Shown here piece by piece: positions 42,611 to 53,009 of a stretch of DNA of 64,000 bases. Every line of letters starts with the position of its first letter. Positions within the stretch are counted from its first letter, which is position 1. This DNA comes from SHAN690 sp038131955. Lineage in GTDB: Bacteria; Bacteroidota; Bacteroidia; Flavobacteriales_G; Salibacteraceae. The DNA is taken from positions 1-64,000 of the forward strand of contig JAYPQK010000003.1 in NCBI GenBank assembly GCA_038131955.1, in the 5' to 3' direction. The position numbers and the translations under genes were made by a program. The notes beneath the pieces were generated by a model. That model ran no database searches. It was not told where the DNA came from and saw only the letters and a list, made by a program, of their open reading frames with translations.

Positions 42611-45600
42611 TACTGCAAAATTACTTTTTCCGTGGTTACACCACCGTTGATCTCGATATTGATCATATACACACCGGCTCCGACGTGCTCTAGATTCATG
42701 GTCTCGCGTGAGTACCCAACGGTCTCCTGAGCGGAGTAGACCAAGTTACCCACGATGTCATAGACCTTAATGTTGGCACGTGCACTGCGGTCGAGATAGA
42801 AGTCTGCAACCACCTCCTTACCGTTTGCGAACACACGTAGTTGCTGTTCAGTGAGATCAGCAGGAGCCATACAATCTTCATAGTCATCCTTGCTCAACAA
42901 AAGCTTGTATTCCTTGCGACATTCCTTCATCAAAGGAAATGCTATAACGCTGACCCGGCATGATCTCGATCTGCTCACCTGAATTCAGATCAAGGAGGTT
43001 CATACACTGGAAGTCACGGAATTTCGATAGTCCTTTAAAGTTCATCGTGAAATCACCCTTCAATCCACTCTCAACCACCATCGGAATCTCTACATGATCC
43101 ACACTTGGATCGATGTAGTTCACCATCATTTCTTCACCGGCGTAGTCCATCCAAATGTTGACGGCACGTGAGTCCGGAACTTTCAAAGGAGGAATATCTT
43201 GCCAGTCCACCCCTTCGAAAGAACCGAGTTGCTTACGGATGCGTACCGCAGAACCAAAGACGGTGCTGTCTCCTTTAACCTCGATCTTGAATTCCTCCAA
43301 GTCTTCAGTTTTAAAGAATTCGCTGGTATTAAGATCAGAGCGTAGCATCAGTGTTGTCAGTTGCATGGTATAACTCGAGTTCGTATTCACCCAAAAACCT
43401 TGTCCGGGAGGAATGAACGTGGTTCCATTTCGGAAGTTGTATTGAGACGAATCCGCATCGTAATACCAAAAAGCATTACTAACAATCGGGTAGCCTGATT
43501 TGATATCATCCCAATTCAAATATCCCGGAAAGGGATTTCCAATGAGATTCCAACCACCACCGGTCCATCGATAGTAATATTGGTGTTTGATAAATTCAAT
43601 GATGAATTGTTAGCATCTAGTACCTTGGCATTCCAAGTCGTCAAATTGTCGCCTAACCACATTTCGTATCCATTAGTACCAAGGGTCATCGTTTCAGAGG
43701 TGTTCGTAGAGCTATAGTAGGCGTCAGTGGTGTTTGTCAAAACGCCAAACAGAAACGAATTCGCCACCGCTGCTTACGGAATTGCCATCACCTCCTGGAA
43801 TGCCAGAGATGTAAATGTCGTCATCAATGTCCTCAATCGTCATCCCAAGTAAACCGAAGCCAGCAATTGTATTCCAATCAGCAGCTCGGCCCGCAATGAA
43901 TCGTTGAATGTCATAGGTTCCACCGGTAATGGTTCCACCGCCTACATTGGCGACATGAGCTGTACTAGAAGCATCCGATAAGAATGTCCAAATACTATTA
44001 TTCAGAGCCGTACCATTGTTCAAGAACAGTCCTCCTGTATGACCGTATCCGTTGCCGAAGAAAAGAAGGGTAGTAGTCGAGGCCGAGACCACATTTCCGA
44101 ACGCATAGCTGTAGCCGTACTGTTCTGAACTCACCGAATCGTACCATCCGCTCGGCGGAACGTAGCCGGTGAAGTAGGAGCGTACGCAGCAGGTGCACCT
44201 AACTGGAACTCGACATTCCCTTTGATGATCAGATTAGATCCAGCCAATAATTCCGTGCCAGCACCGTCCTTCTACTGTGTCAGGTTACGCGACCGCGCGC
44301 TGAAACTCGAATGCCGTTGGGAGCGAAATGGGCTACGCAGGGCGAGCAAAACAACTCAACAGCCGCGTTGATGGGCCGCGCGTCTGCGCCATCCACTGCT
44401 GAGTAAATTCTGTGAGACGCACTCATGCACTATCGCAGGCAAGCGTGAACATGGCCCATTGTGTATAGGTCAACACCGGTGAAAGTCAACATAGAACTTC
44501 CAGGAAGGAGAACAATGCACTGAGGGTGTTCATAAAGCATCACTCAGTTTCACGTCGCAACGTCAACTAAGAAGTCGCTAGTCTGTGAAGGAGTGGCACC
44601 GAGAGGAAACCAGCTCTCAATCAACGGCACGAGTTGCTGTTCCTGCGTTTCCATTCAGAGTTATCTGCTACCCAATTCACGAGTCGAATCGGCACAAGCA
44701 CCCCTCCGGAGACCGACTAGCAGCGGGAAGCTCGCAGTGGTTGTGCTACTTCAGCGCACGCATTATTGTGCCTCTAAGTAAGTAGTCCCCATCATTTGGG
44801 AACTTCTGAGCCGTTGATCCGAACTCTGTGCAGACTACCTTGGCATCGCTGTGTGGCTTGGGCCGTGATGATTGACCAACGCCCGGGCTACTTCGTTGGG
44901 GGTGGGCGCTTTCAAATCCATACAACTGCAGTGATGGTAAATGCGCCATGTTGCCTGCAGCTGAGGCAGTTCCCAAGCAATATTGATTTTGACTTGGTTC
45001 AGAGCGAGATCGAAAGATAACACTTTGGAAAGCAATCCCGAAAAATACCTTTGAGTAAAACCACCATTTCTTCCCAAGGAAATTGAAGCGAACGTGTTTG
45101 TGTTTACGCTACCGGTGAAGGAAGAAGAACTAAACTGAGTTCCATTGAATCGATTGTTGAAAACGGATGATCCAGCGTCGATAACATTAGTGGACATTTT
45201 GGTAGTAGCCGAGGAGAGTAGGGGAAGTTGTTTCGCCCACCACGCTATCATCATCTTCTTTTCAGTAGGTGTCAGTATATCCAAATCCAACTAGCTCAAC
45301 AAGACGGAAATCGCCATCTTCAGAGTTAAATTTACTATCTAATAAGATCTGAGTAGAACCTCCACTTCCATCAGGATCATAAACGTTGATATAACTCCTC
45401 GTCTGAAGACTGGAAGAGAACTTCCAAGGTAATACTCATAAAGTCTGATTACCCATAAAATCTAGAGATGTAATGACCATTTACCTACTCTGCGATGAAA
45501 GTATCATTATGTTTGTGGGTTGAGCAAATGATTAGATCCAAGCTGATCAAGCTGGAAAGTAGGGACAACGCCTTCCATTAGAGTACGCCTGTTGTCCGCA

Positions 45601-45750
45601 TCCCACCAACCAAACACCGTTGTTGAATCTCCAACACTTCCAGGACCGGTTTGGGCGAGAGCAAATCCAGGAAGCCCAATAGAGACTAAGGATCGGATTG
45701 AGGCTAGAAGCTGCAAGATCGTTCGGTTTAAAAGATTCAATCGAAGACAT
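42610..45750 (-). pseudogene. Secreted LamG-domain protein with T9SS type A sorting domain, heavily frameshifted
   Basis: Merged from many short frames. Start ATG 45750, signal peptide readable as ILQLLASIRSLVSIGLPGFA followed by LAQTGPGSVGDSTTVFGWWD; then a concanavalin/LamG-like domain (FNGTQFSSSSFTGSVNTNTF, ASISLGRNGG and RYFSGLLSKVLSFDLALNQV, about 44990-45190). From about 44270: AGTELLAGSNLIIKGNVEFQ, YAFGNVVSASTTTLLFFGNG, TGGTYDIQRFIAG and DIYISGIPGGDGNSVSSGG. The C-terminus (42610-42880) is a type A sorting domain: ADFYLDRSARANIKVYDIVG and NLEHVGAGVYMINIEINGGV, with stop at 42610. About 44280-44960 could not be assigned to any frame. T9SS would export it to the surface. Ten or more indels; sequence error is likely but true decay cannot be excluded. 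Confidence 0.65.
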
Positions 45751-45770
45751 GGCGTCTCCTGAGAAGATTT

Positions 45771-45778
45771 CAAAAGTA
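45771..45778 (-). promoter_or_regulatory. -7 box upstream of LamG/T9SS gene
   Basis: The minus strand reads TACTTTTG, matching TAnnTTTG, 20 bases upstream of the ATG at 45750. No TTG is at the standard distance (one at 15 bases). It lies in the divergent gap between this gene and the wzc-like gene. Confidence 0.4.
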
Positions 45779-45857
45779 CCATTCTTTACTCAGCAAGAAG
45801 GCTCATTTAGTCTCATTTGATGCTACTCGTTGCTCTGCATTCAGTCCAAAAAGAGTA

Positions 45858-48256
45858 TTGAAACGTACAGCCGATATAATTTCTAGAAAGGACATTGTCC
45901 ACATCATTGCTATCATATTTGGCAACTGGTACATTCTCTTATCGATCCCATTGATCGTGGGGGTCTTTTCCTACTTGTATACATATCGACTTGCTGATAT
46001 ATATGCGGCCAAATGCCAAATTCTTTTGAAGGCTAATGATACCTGATTACCGGGAACGATTTTAAAAGCGGCTTGTTTCACGAATTCGTCATACTCAAGT
46101 TGAAGAGTATACGGCAGTCAAATGAGGGTGATAAGGAGTGATCGACTAGCTTTGATTTCTAGGTCTTAGAAAAAGGTGCCACCTGATGTTTCATATTACA
46201 TTGTGGGGTAGATTGAAAGTTACGGAAGTTTATAAGAATGTGCCGTTCTCGGTTGTAACAACTAAGAGAACGAATAACTACAACGGAAGAGAGTTTAACG
46301 TCACCATCATTGATACCTCAAGCTATTTCCTTACTTGGGAGCGAAATGGAAGTGCATTCAGGAAGGAGTTTTCATTTGGAGAATTGGTTTTGGATGATGG
46401 CTTTTTCTTCACAATAGAGAAAGGGAATAATTTAAACAACGTAACTATCCAGCCTCTATCAAAGATCAGTTACATGTTTACGGTCCAAAGCAGAGGAACG
46501 ATCTTGTCGAAATACCAACGTGCAATTGAGGTGAAGAACCTTGACTATACAAGTATTGTCGAGATTTCTCTCGCGACGAGATTCAACAAAGGAGTCAGGT
46601 GGAGATCTTGATACCCTATCGGCGATTATGTTAAAACACGCTGGAGAATAAAGTCCAGGTAAATGATATTACCTAAAAAGTACATTGACAAGCAACTGGA
46701 TGAAGTAACTGAATAATCAACGATAGTGAGAGAGGAACTTGAAAGCTATAAGCTAAAAAGCCCAGTTCTGTTCAAATGACAAGAAGAAGAAGAGACGTTT
46801 TTCACGCTTGAAAACAGAAATTATTGGGTTGGGGCTTTATGAATCTCAGTTTGCTGCTCTAGATGACTGACTGACTACCTACTCAAGGATGAGGGTGAGG
46901 ACTTCATTCTCCCACCTAATCTTTTCGTGGCAAATGCTGACCCAGATTTAGGTAGGATGATTAAGGAATTGTATGATTTGCGAGAACAGTTCGATCAATC
47001 TTTGAATACTATCACCAAGCAAAACCAGAAAGCTGAGAATATCATCAAGGATATAGATGAGCTTAAGCAGAAGATCATCCGATATATTCAAGCTCAGCTT
47101 AACTGAACACCGGAAGATGTTGCGGAGCTTGACAAGAAGTCGATGATATTGAGTCGAGCATTAAAAAATATTCTGCAAGACCCAAAGGCAAAATGTTGAG
47201 CATTGAACATCGACTGCAGTGAATGAAGCCTTGTATTCTTTTTTGCTTTCAAAGCGTGCAGAACGGTTATCGCTCGTGCCGCCATCATTCCAGAGACAGA
47301 AGGCTGCTGAGAGGGCTGAGGGAGTTGGAGTGGTTTATCCGGACAAGGAGAAAATGAATCTTACTCGCTGTTTTGATTGCCTTTGTCGTCGCAGTCATCA
47401 TCGTGGAAATTCTTAAGGAGCTGTTTTTCAAAAGGTTCGCAGCCTTGGTCAACTTCAGTCGATTACTGACTTGTCGATTTTAGTCAGTATTCAGAGGGTG
47501 AAAGTTTTTTCTAAAACCTACAGAATTCGCAGTGGTAGAGAGCGATCTGAGCTCGCTCAGGCATTTAGAATGTTGCGAACAAACCTTCAGTACTTCGTTG
47601 TCGGAGATGACTCCAAGGTTATTCTTGTGACATCGTTGCTTCCCGGTGAAGGTAAAACATTCACCAGCGTGAACTTGGCCTCTATTCTCGCAATAGCGGA
47701 GAAGAAAGTCTTAATTATGGATTTTGATCTGCATAAACCTCGTTTTGCTAAAGCCATGGAATTAAAAAACGAGAAAGGTGTTAGTTCTGTTCTGATTGGC
47801 ACGGATTCATTTGAGGAGGCGGTTCAAAAAACGGATCTTGAATCACTGGATGTACTAACCTCTGGTCCTGTTCCTCCAAATGCATCCGAATTGATTTTTA
47901 GAAAGGAGCTGGATACTCTGATTGAAAGGGCTAGAACAAACTATGATTATGTATTCATCGATACACCACCTGTATCTTTGATTTCGGATGGATTGATTTT
48001 AATGAAGGAGGTAGATGTCAAGCTCTTTGTGCTCAACTCGAAGTCTACGTCCAAAACATCCATTGACTACATTGAGAGAATAGTGGAGATAAACAAACTT
48101 GAGAATTGCGCACTAATTCTCAATGAAGAAAGAACATCGCGCATCGACTATTACTACAGTCGATACGGGTTATGTGGAGGATATGGATGGTGGGTATGGA
48201 TGGGTGGTTATGGTAATTTGACTATTCTGACAACACGTCAGAGTAGCCTATCGTGA
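45858..48256 (+). pseudogene. wzc: Wzc-like polysaccharide co-polymerase / tyrosine autokinase, frameshifted
   Basis: About 800 residues if joined. The first frame (45858-46046) has a Wzz-type N-terminus with one membrane segment (IIFGNWYILLSIPLIVGVFS). 46186-46611 is the periplasmic Wzz domain. Then come short pieces with a coiled coil (KELYDLREQFDQSLNTITKQ, about 46960-47020), RRLQVNEALYSFLLSKRAER (about 47200-47260) and the second membrane segment (TLLIAFVVAVIIVEIL, about 47370-47420). The kinase (47471-48256) has Walker A TSLLPGEGKTFTSVN, Walker A' VLIMDFDLHKP and Walker B YDYVFIDTPP. The Tyr-rich tail is interrupted (YYYSRYGLCGGYGWW), where a Gly/Tyr repeat is expected. Wzc controls polymer length and export. 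About ten indels; the first gene of the EPS cluster. Confidence 0.82.
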
Positions 48257-48266
48257 TTAGGTGGTT

Positions 48267-49639
48267 TTGGTGGATCTTAAGAAGAGCGCATTCAAGGCCG
48301 TTAGGTGGAACCTATCTGGTTCGGCAATTTCAACCATATTCAATCTGATCGTTTCGGTTGTTCTTGCTCGTCTCTAACACCTAGTGATTATGGTGCTGTA
48401 TGCGTTAGTTTGACGTTGTTAAGTCTCAGTTTAATTTTTATTAATGGGAGGTTAGGACAGCGATCATACAATCGCAGTACAAAAGGAACATACACTTTAA
48501 GTTCGATATTCTATTTCAATTTAATTGTCGGGGTCACACTATCTATATTTATACTCATTTGTGCGCGAAGGATTTCTGATTCAATTGGGATTCAGGAGTT
48601 ACATGTTGTTTTAGTATGGTTTAGTCCTCTCTTTTTAATCAATGCACTAAATGTTGTGCCTGCAACATTGTTTCAATGGACCTTTAATATTGATGTATTG
48701 AGTCAAAGTTGAACTTTGTCGTTCAAATTCTTGGTTCATTTGGGAATCTCTTTCGTAGCTTTTAGGTTGGATACAAGAGCTTGTTAATTCAACATCTTTC
48801 TACGTCATTCATCTATTCTATTTTCTTATGGTTGTCGACTAAGTGGTTGCCAGACTAAGTTTTCTTTTCATCCGTCTGAAGTGCTTTGCCTGGTTCGGTA
48901 AGTTCATAATATTCGAGTCTTTGACTTCGACTCTATTAAATCGTTTAGACAATGTTCTGATAATCGAAAAGCTTCAATGCCCAAACATTGGGATTTATAC
49001 TAAGCCGTCGGATTGAGAGATCAGTTGGTCAACGTCGAGCAGTGTTTTAGGAGAGTTTTTTCCAATTTTATCCACAGTAAGAACAGATGCAAAAAGGCCT
49101 TTTCTAATTACTATCTGACAAGCCTTTCTGTAATTTCAATAATTGTTCATGGTGTTGCAGGGGTGGGGTACCTGTTTAGTCGGGAGTTAATTTTAGGCTT
49201 ATTTGGAGAGCAATGGGTAGACTCCATTCGAATATTTGGCGTAATCATCTTGACCTTTCCGAGCATCTTGATTAGCTCTCTGTATATCAACGGAATGCTC
49301 AGCTTGGGACTTTCAAGGCTCAACTTTTGGTTTGGCTTATTTCGAAAAACTGGAGTATTGCTTGCTTTGTCAGTACTCTATATGAGGAGTGTATTGGAGT
49401 ACCTATGGGTTTTAGTGGTTTTTAGTTTTATTGCTACGTATATTGGGTTACTGTTGTTAAGTCGCAATAGCTTTATATCATTTATTAGTCAATTAAGCGC
49501 CTCGTTGCGTGGCCTAATTCCTTTGATTTGCGTGGTTTCCATTAATGAAGTGATCGGACTGGATGAATTCGTAGAAAGATTATGGTTGCTAGGATTTTAT
49601 ATTCTAGCAATACTGCATGTCATCGAGATAAGGGTTTAG
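48267..49639 (+). pseudogene. Wzx-like flippase (MOP superfamily), frameshifted
   Basis: From TTG 48267: LKKSAFKAVRWNLSGSAIST, then IFNLIVSVVLARLLTPSDYG, the canonical N-terminus of Wzx/MATE-like polysaccharide flippases with the ARLLxPxDYG motif. In other frames VCVSLTLLSLSLIFINGGLG is readable, and the long 3' frame (49013-49639) has YYLTSLSVISIIVHGVAGVG, FSRELILGLFGEQWVDSIRI and a series of membrane segments to the end. It would move undecaprenyl-linked repeat units across the inner membrane. About six indels lie between 48320 and 49010. It begins 10 bases after the wzc stop. Confidence 0.75.
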
Positions 49640-49689
49640 TAGTAAAGGTTGTAAAGGGGGTTTTTAATAGGTTTTAAATTCGCCGTATT

Positions 49690-50418
49690 TTGCGAAATAG
49701 TCTGATAATCGGGTATAGATTTTCAATTAGAGGTCTTTTCAGAAGATTACGTAAGTCCATTCAAATCTTAAGAGTGAGAATTCGCTGTAAACCGAAGTTG
49801 TTTTGTATTGGATTGAATAAAACGGGAACGACTTCATTAAAGAGTTTCTTCGAAAAAGTAGGGTTTATCGTGGGAGATCGATGGGAAGCTGAGAGATTGA
49901 CACATACTTTATTCTGGTGATTATGATTTGATTCGCGAAAACACATCCGAACAGCTGAGGTGTTTAAGACTTTCCATTTTTACCGGAAGTGTGCTTTATA
50001 AAGAGCCTTATTGAAAAATACCTGGTTCGAAGTATACCTTCTTTCAAGAAAATGACTCAAGTGTGGTTCAATTCTGTTTTAAATTTTCATAAACAGGTAT
50101 TCGGAGGAGGAGGTGAGGTAACGATTGATGATTTGAAGAATTCGGATTATATCGAAAAAGGTGCCGCTTGGGAAATGTTTTTCTGCTACCTATGGCGTTT
50201 CAAGAGACTGACATAAGGCTGTATGATAATGAGAGGTTGACTGCAGTCTATAATCGCCGTCACAATGATGTTGCAGATTTCTTTACCGATTCTTGGAACT
50301 CTAACAGTCATAGATTTGAAAAGTCAAAGATTTCAGCAGATTATGTGGATTTTCTGGGAATCAGAGCCGAGCTAAGAGGTTACACCTGGGGAGAATATAA
50401 TGCCAAACGAAGAAATGA
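49690..50418 (+). pseudogene. Sulfotransferase family protein, frameshifted
   Basis: About 240 residues. The first frame reads LFCIGLNKTGTTSLKSFFEK (the 5'-phosphosulfate-binding loop, residues about 38-57), then breaks at 49915. The next frames give SGDYDLIRENT, FPFLPEVCFIKSLIEKYPGS and VWFNSVLNFHKQVFGGGGEV, IDDLKNSDYIEKGAAWEMFF, and finally FLGIRAELRGYTWGEYNA. This follows the usual order in small bacterial sulfotransferases whose N-terminus is L-G-x-x-K-T-G-T-T-S. The stop (50416-50418) overlaps the next gene's ATG 50415. It probably sulfates a sugar of the EPS, in parallel with the fusion protein at 27 kb. Confidence 0.72.
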
Positions 50419-51510
50419 TTCCTCCAGAATTCATGGCTTTTATTCCTCCTTTAGGAGAGCTACAATACCATTGTAGGCAAAGAAGGCTTTGAATCTGGGT
50501 ATTGACTAATAGGGTGAACCTGTTGGAAGCTTGAAAGTGCTATCAGGAGCCTGAGAGAGGCTTGGTGTTTCTAGGGTTTATCGCGATGAATAAATGGAAC
50601 GGTTCCACTTCAAATCGCATTATCCATATTGGGGAAAAAACGAGGTGAAATCATCTTCAACACCTTGCTCGCTATGTATTACACTTCATCGACTGTGTGG
50701 CAGGATTGCACAATTTGTTTTGCTGATATCGATGCGGATTATTTTGACCATCGACGAGCGTAAAGATTGAAGCCGCGATTACAGATAAAAACGATGTATC
50801 CTGGCAACCCATGGTATTCAGTACCCGTGCAACATCGAAGCCATTCAAAGCATTGCTCGAAAGCATAATATACATGTGATTTACGACGCTGCCCATTGCT
50901 TTGGGGTTCGCTACCAAAGGGAAAAGCATCTTCGGAGTTCGGTGATGTGAGCACGTGCAGCTTTCATGCTACGAAACTGTTTCACACGGGTGAAGGAGGC
51001 GCATTCTTTTCGAATAACTTAGACCTTCAACGGGAGGCATTCAGTCGGCACAATTTCGGGCATAAGGACGATGTGACTTTCCACGGAATTGGCATTATCA
51101 AGATGTCCAACCATGGTTACAAGCTACTATGTAGGCTTACGCCGTTTTCCGCACCTCGATCACATCATCGCGGAGCGCAGGAAAATGGTATGAATAATAC
51201 GTCGATCATTTCGTCGATTAGATATAGTTGCTCTTCAACTAAAGAGAAGGTGCCGAATGGAACTACAGCTATTACCAGCTGTGTTCCTAAAATGAATCAG
51301 CGTTGAATATATGCACCGAAATATTGCGAACAATATTCTCTCATTTTTAATACATCATCGCTCAACACTCTGCCTTATGTGAAAGGGGGAATCCCATGCC
51401 TGTAAGTGAGTCCATTGGCTTCAAGGGTGTTGTGCTTGCCACTTTATCCTGGCTTAAATGGGACGAATGTTAACGCGATCGCTGCAGCCGTAAAGTCATC
51501 TTTGGAATGA
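50415..51510 (+). pseudogene. DegT/DnrJ/EryC1/StrS-type sugar aminotransferase, frameshifted
   Basis: About 365 residues. From ATG 50415: FMAFIPPLGE, GFESGILTNR, GEIIFNTLLAMYYTSSTVWQ, CFADIDADYFTIDERKIEAA, ITDKT, NIEAIQSIARKHNIHVIYDA (with PLP-contact Asp in YDAAHCFG), then FEFGDVSTCSFHATKLFHTG with the PLP Lys in HATKLFHTGEGG and a later FHGIGINAKMSEP. The end reads ESIASRVLCLPLYPGLNGTN and VNAIAAAVKSSLE. These match the family in order, spread over all three frames with about eight indels. It makes an amino-deoxy sugar nucleotide from a keto-sugar nucleotide. The stop overlaps the following WbqC start (51507), so it is part of one operon. Confidence 0.82.
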
Positions 51511-52240
51511 GGCTGGCCATCATGCAACCATATTTCATGCCCTACCTGGCTATTTTCAGCTGATCTATGCTGATCGATCGGTTTTGGTCTACGACGATGT
51601 GAATTACATCAGGGAGCTGGGTGAATCGAAATCGAGTGCTGGTCAATGGTCGGGATTTTACCTTCACCTTACCGCTGCATCAAGCTAGTCAGAATAAGAG
51701 AATCAATGAGGTTAAACTCAGCCCTGATCCTAAATGGCGTAGGAAGTTTCTGAAGATGCTGGAAATGGCGTATAAGAAGGCTCCTGAATTTGAGGATGCG
51801 ATGCCCGTCATCGAAAATGTATCAGGTATGAGACATTAGACCTCTCGACCTATATTCTGCACTCTTTGACCACCTTGAAATACTCCAACTTGAAACGGAA
51901 ATCATTCCAAGTTCTTCAAAATATGACAATCGTCACTTAAGTGGTCAGGACCGTATTTTGGATATCTGTCTTCGGGAAGGAGCTTCACACTACATCAATC
52001 CTATCAATGGACATAGCTTGTATTCATTCGAAAGCTTTGAAACGAGGGGCGTTCAACTCAGTTTTGTTAAGTCATCTGAGAGACCCGTACCGGCAATTGG
52101 CAACAGATGATTTTGTTCCGTATTTATCCATCATAGATCTCATGATGTTGAACAGCAAGGAAGAACTGAAAAAACATCTTAATACCTTCGTTCTGCTTTC
52201 AGGCGAAAACGAATTAGAGAAGCTCAATCAACATGGCTGA
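51507..52240 (+). CDS. WbqC-like family protein (several indels)
   Basis: About 243 residues from ATG 51507 (MRLAIMQPYFMPYLGYFQLI), the exact WbqC N-terminus M-x-[IL]-x-Q-P-x-[YF]-x-P-[YW]. Then VNRNRVLVNGRDFTFTLPLH, KRINEVKLSPDPKWRRKFLK and MLEMAYKKAPEFEDAMPVIE, then (after a break at about 51835) LTTLKYSNLETEIIPSSSKY, YINPINGHSLYSFESFETRG and FVPYLSIIDLMMLNSKEELK. Three or four indels. WbqC proteins sit in clusters making N-acylated sugars and often next to DegT aminotransferases, as here. The biochemical role remains unproven. The stop overlaps the next start by 8 bases. Confidence 0.87.
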
Positions 52241-53000
52241 ATACACAAAAGAGAAGTTCATAAAGGAGTTCAATGAGCGGGGTTACGTTATCATGAATGA
52301 CGTCCTGTCTGAGTCATTCATTCAACGAGCATTGGTTGAATTGGAGCAAGCACTGGAAAAGGAAGTGGAATACATGGGCACAAAGGATTACCGGTTTTAC
52401 GGCTATGTGCTCTCCAATGCAAAGTATGGAGGAGCGTTTCTAGAGCTTTTTGAGAACGAAAAGGTAATCAACCCAATGGATTGGGTCCTTGGTGAGAACA
52501 GCATTATCTATTCCTATACATCTTCTTCAATGCCTCCGTCACAAGGAAATGACTCCAGTCATGTTCATGTAGACTGCCCGATATACCTTGATGATTATGT
52601 GCTTCGAATGGGAGTATTGCTTCCATTGGTTGACTTTACCCTCGAACACGGGGCTACATACTTCCTCGAAGGCAGTCAAATGCAGGAGGAGATGCCGGAT
52701 GAAAGGTATTTTTATTCGAATGCAAAGCGCCTGATGATTAAAGCAGGGTCCGGATTTTTCTTCAATACACGCCTTTGGCACGCCGGTGGAAAAAACCAAT
52801 CGGATGAATGGCGCCACGCCCTTACCATAAACGTGTGCCGTCCTTGGATGAAGCAGTACATTGATACACCCCGATTACTCAAAGACCTTGATTTGAGCGG
52901 CTATTCCGACAAGGTTCGCCAAAAACTCGGGTTCTACAGCCAACCACCCACTTCCTACGAGGAGTACTACGACACTGATCGCAAACGACTTTTCATCTAA
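52233..53000 (+). CDS. Phytanoyl-CoA dioxygenase family (Fe(II)/2-oxoglutarate oxygenase)
   Basis: 255 residues, intact. The N-terminus YTKEKFIKEFNERGYVIMND is the normal PhyH start (helix, then G-[YF]-V-[IV]). The iron-binding HxD motif is in SSHVHVDCPIYLDD (near residues 109-122), and the distal His probably in LWHAGGKNQSDEWRHALTIN (near 188-207), with the Arg contacting 2-oxoglutarate downstream. PhyH-like enzymes hydroxylate fatty acids, sugars or amino-acid-linked substrates in bacterial secondary and surface metabolism. In an EPS cluster it may hydroxylate a sugar-linked acyl or amino group. It overlaps the WbqC gene by 8 bases. The C-terminal LGFYSQPPTSYEEYYDTDRK is complete. Confidence 0.88.
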   Translation: MAEYTKEKFIKEFNERGYVIMNDVLSESFIQRALVELEQALEKEVEYMGTKDYRFYGYVLSNAKYGGAFLELFENEKVINPMDWVLGENSIIYSYTSSSMPPSQGNDSSHVHVDCPIYLDDYVLRMGVLLPLVDFTLEHGATYFLEGSQMQEEMPDERYFYSNAKRLMIKAGSGFFFNTRLWHAGGKNQSDEWRHALTINVCRPWMKQYIDTPRLLKDLDLSGYSDKVRQKLGFYSQPPTSYEEYYDTDRKRLFI

Positions 53001-53009
53001 GCCGCGGCG

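Noticed and set aside
44585..44785. Two overlapping plus-strand ORFs of about 62-66 codons
   Set aside because: They lie antisense to the broken LamG/T9SS gene, share no family features and overlap each other in different frames.
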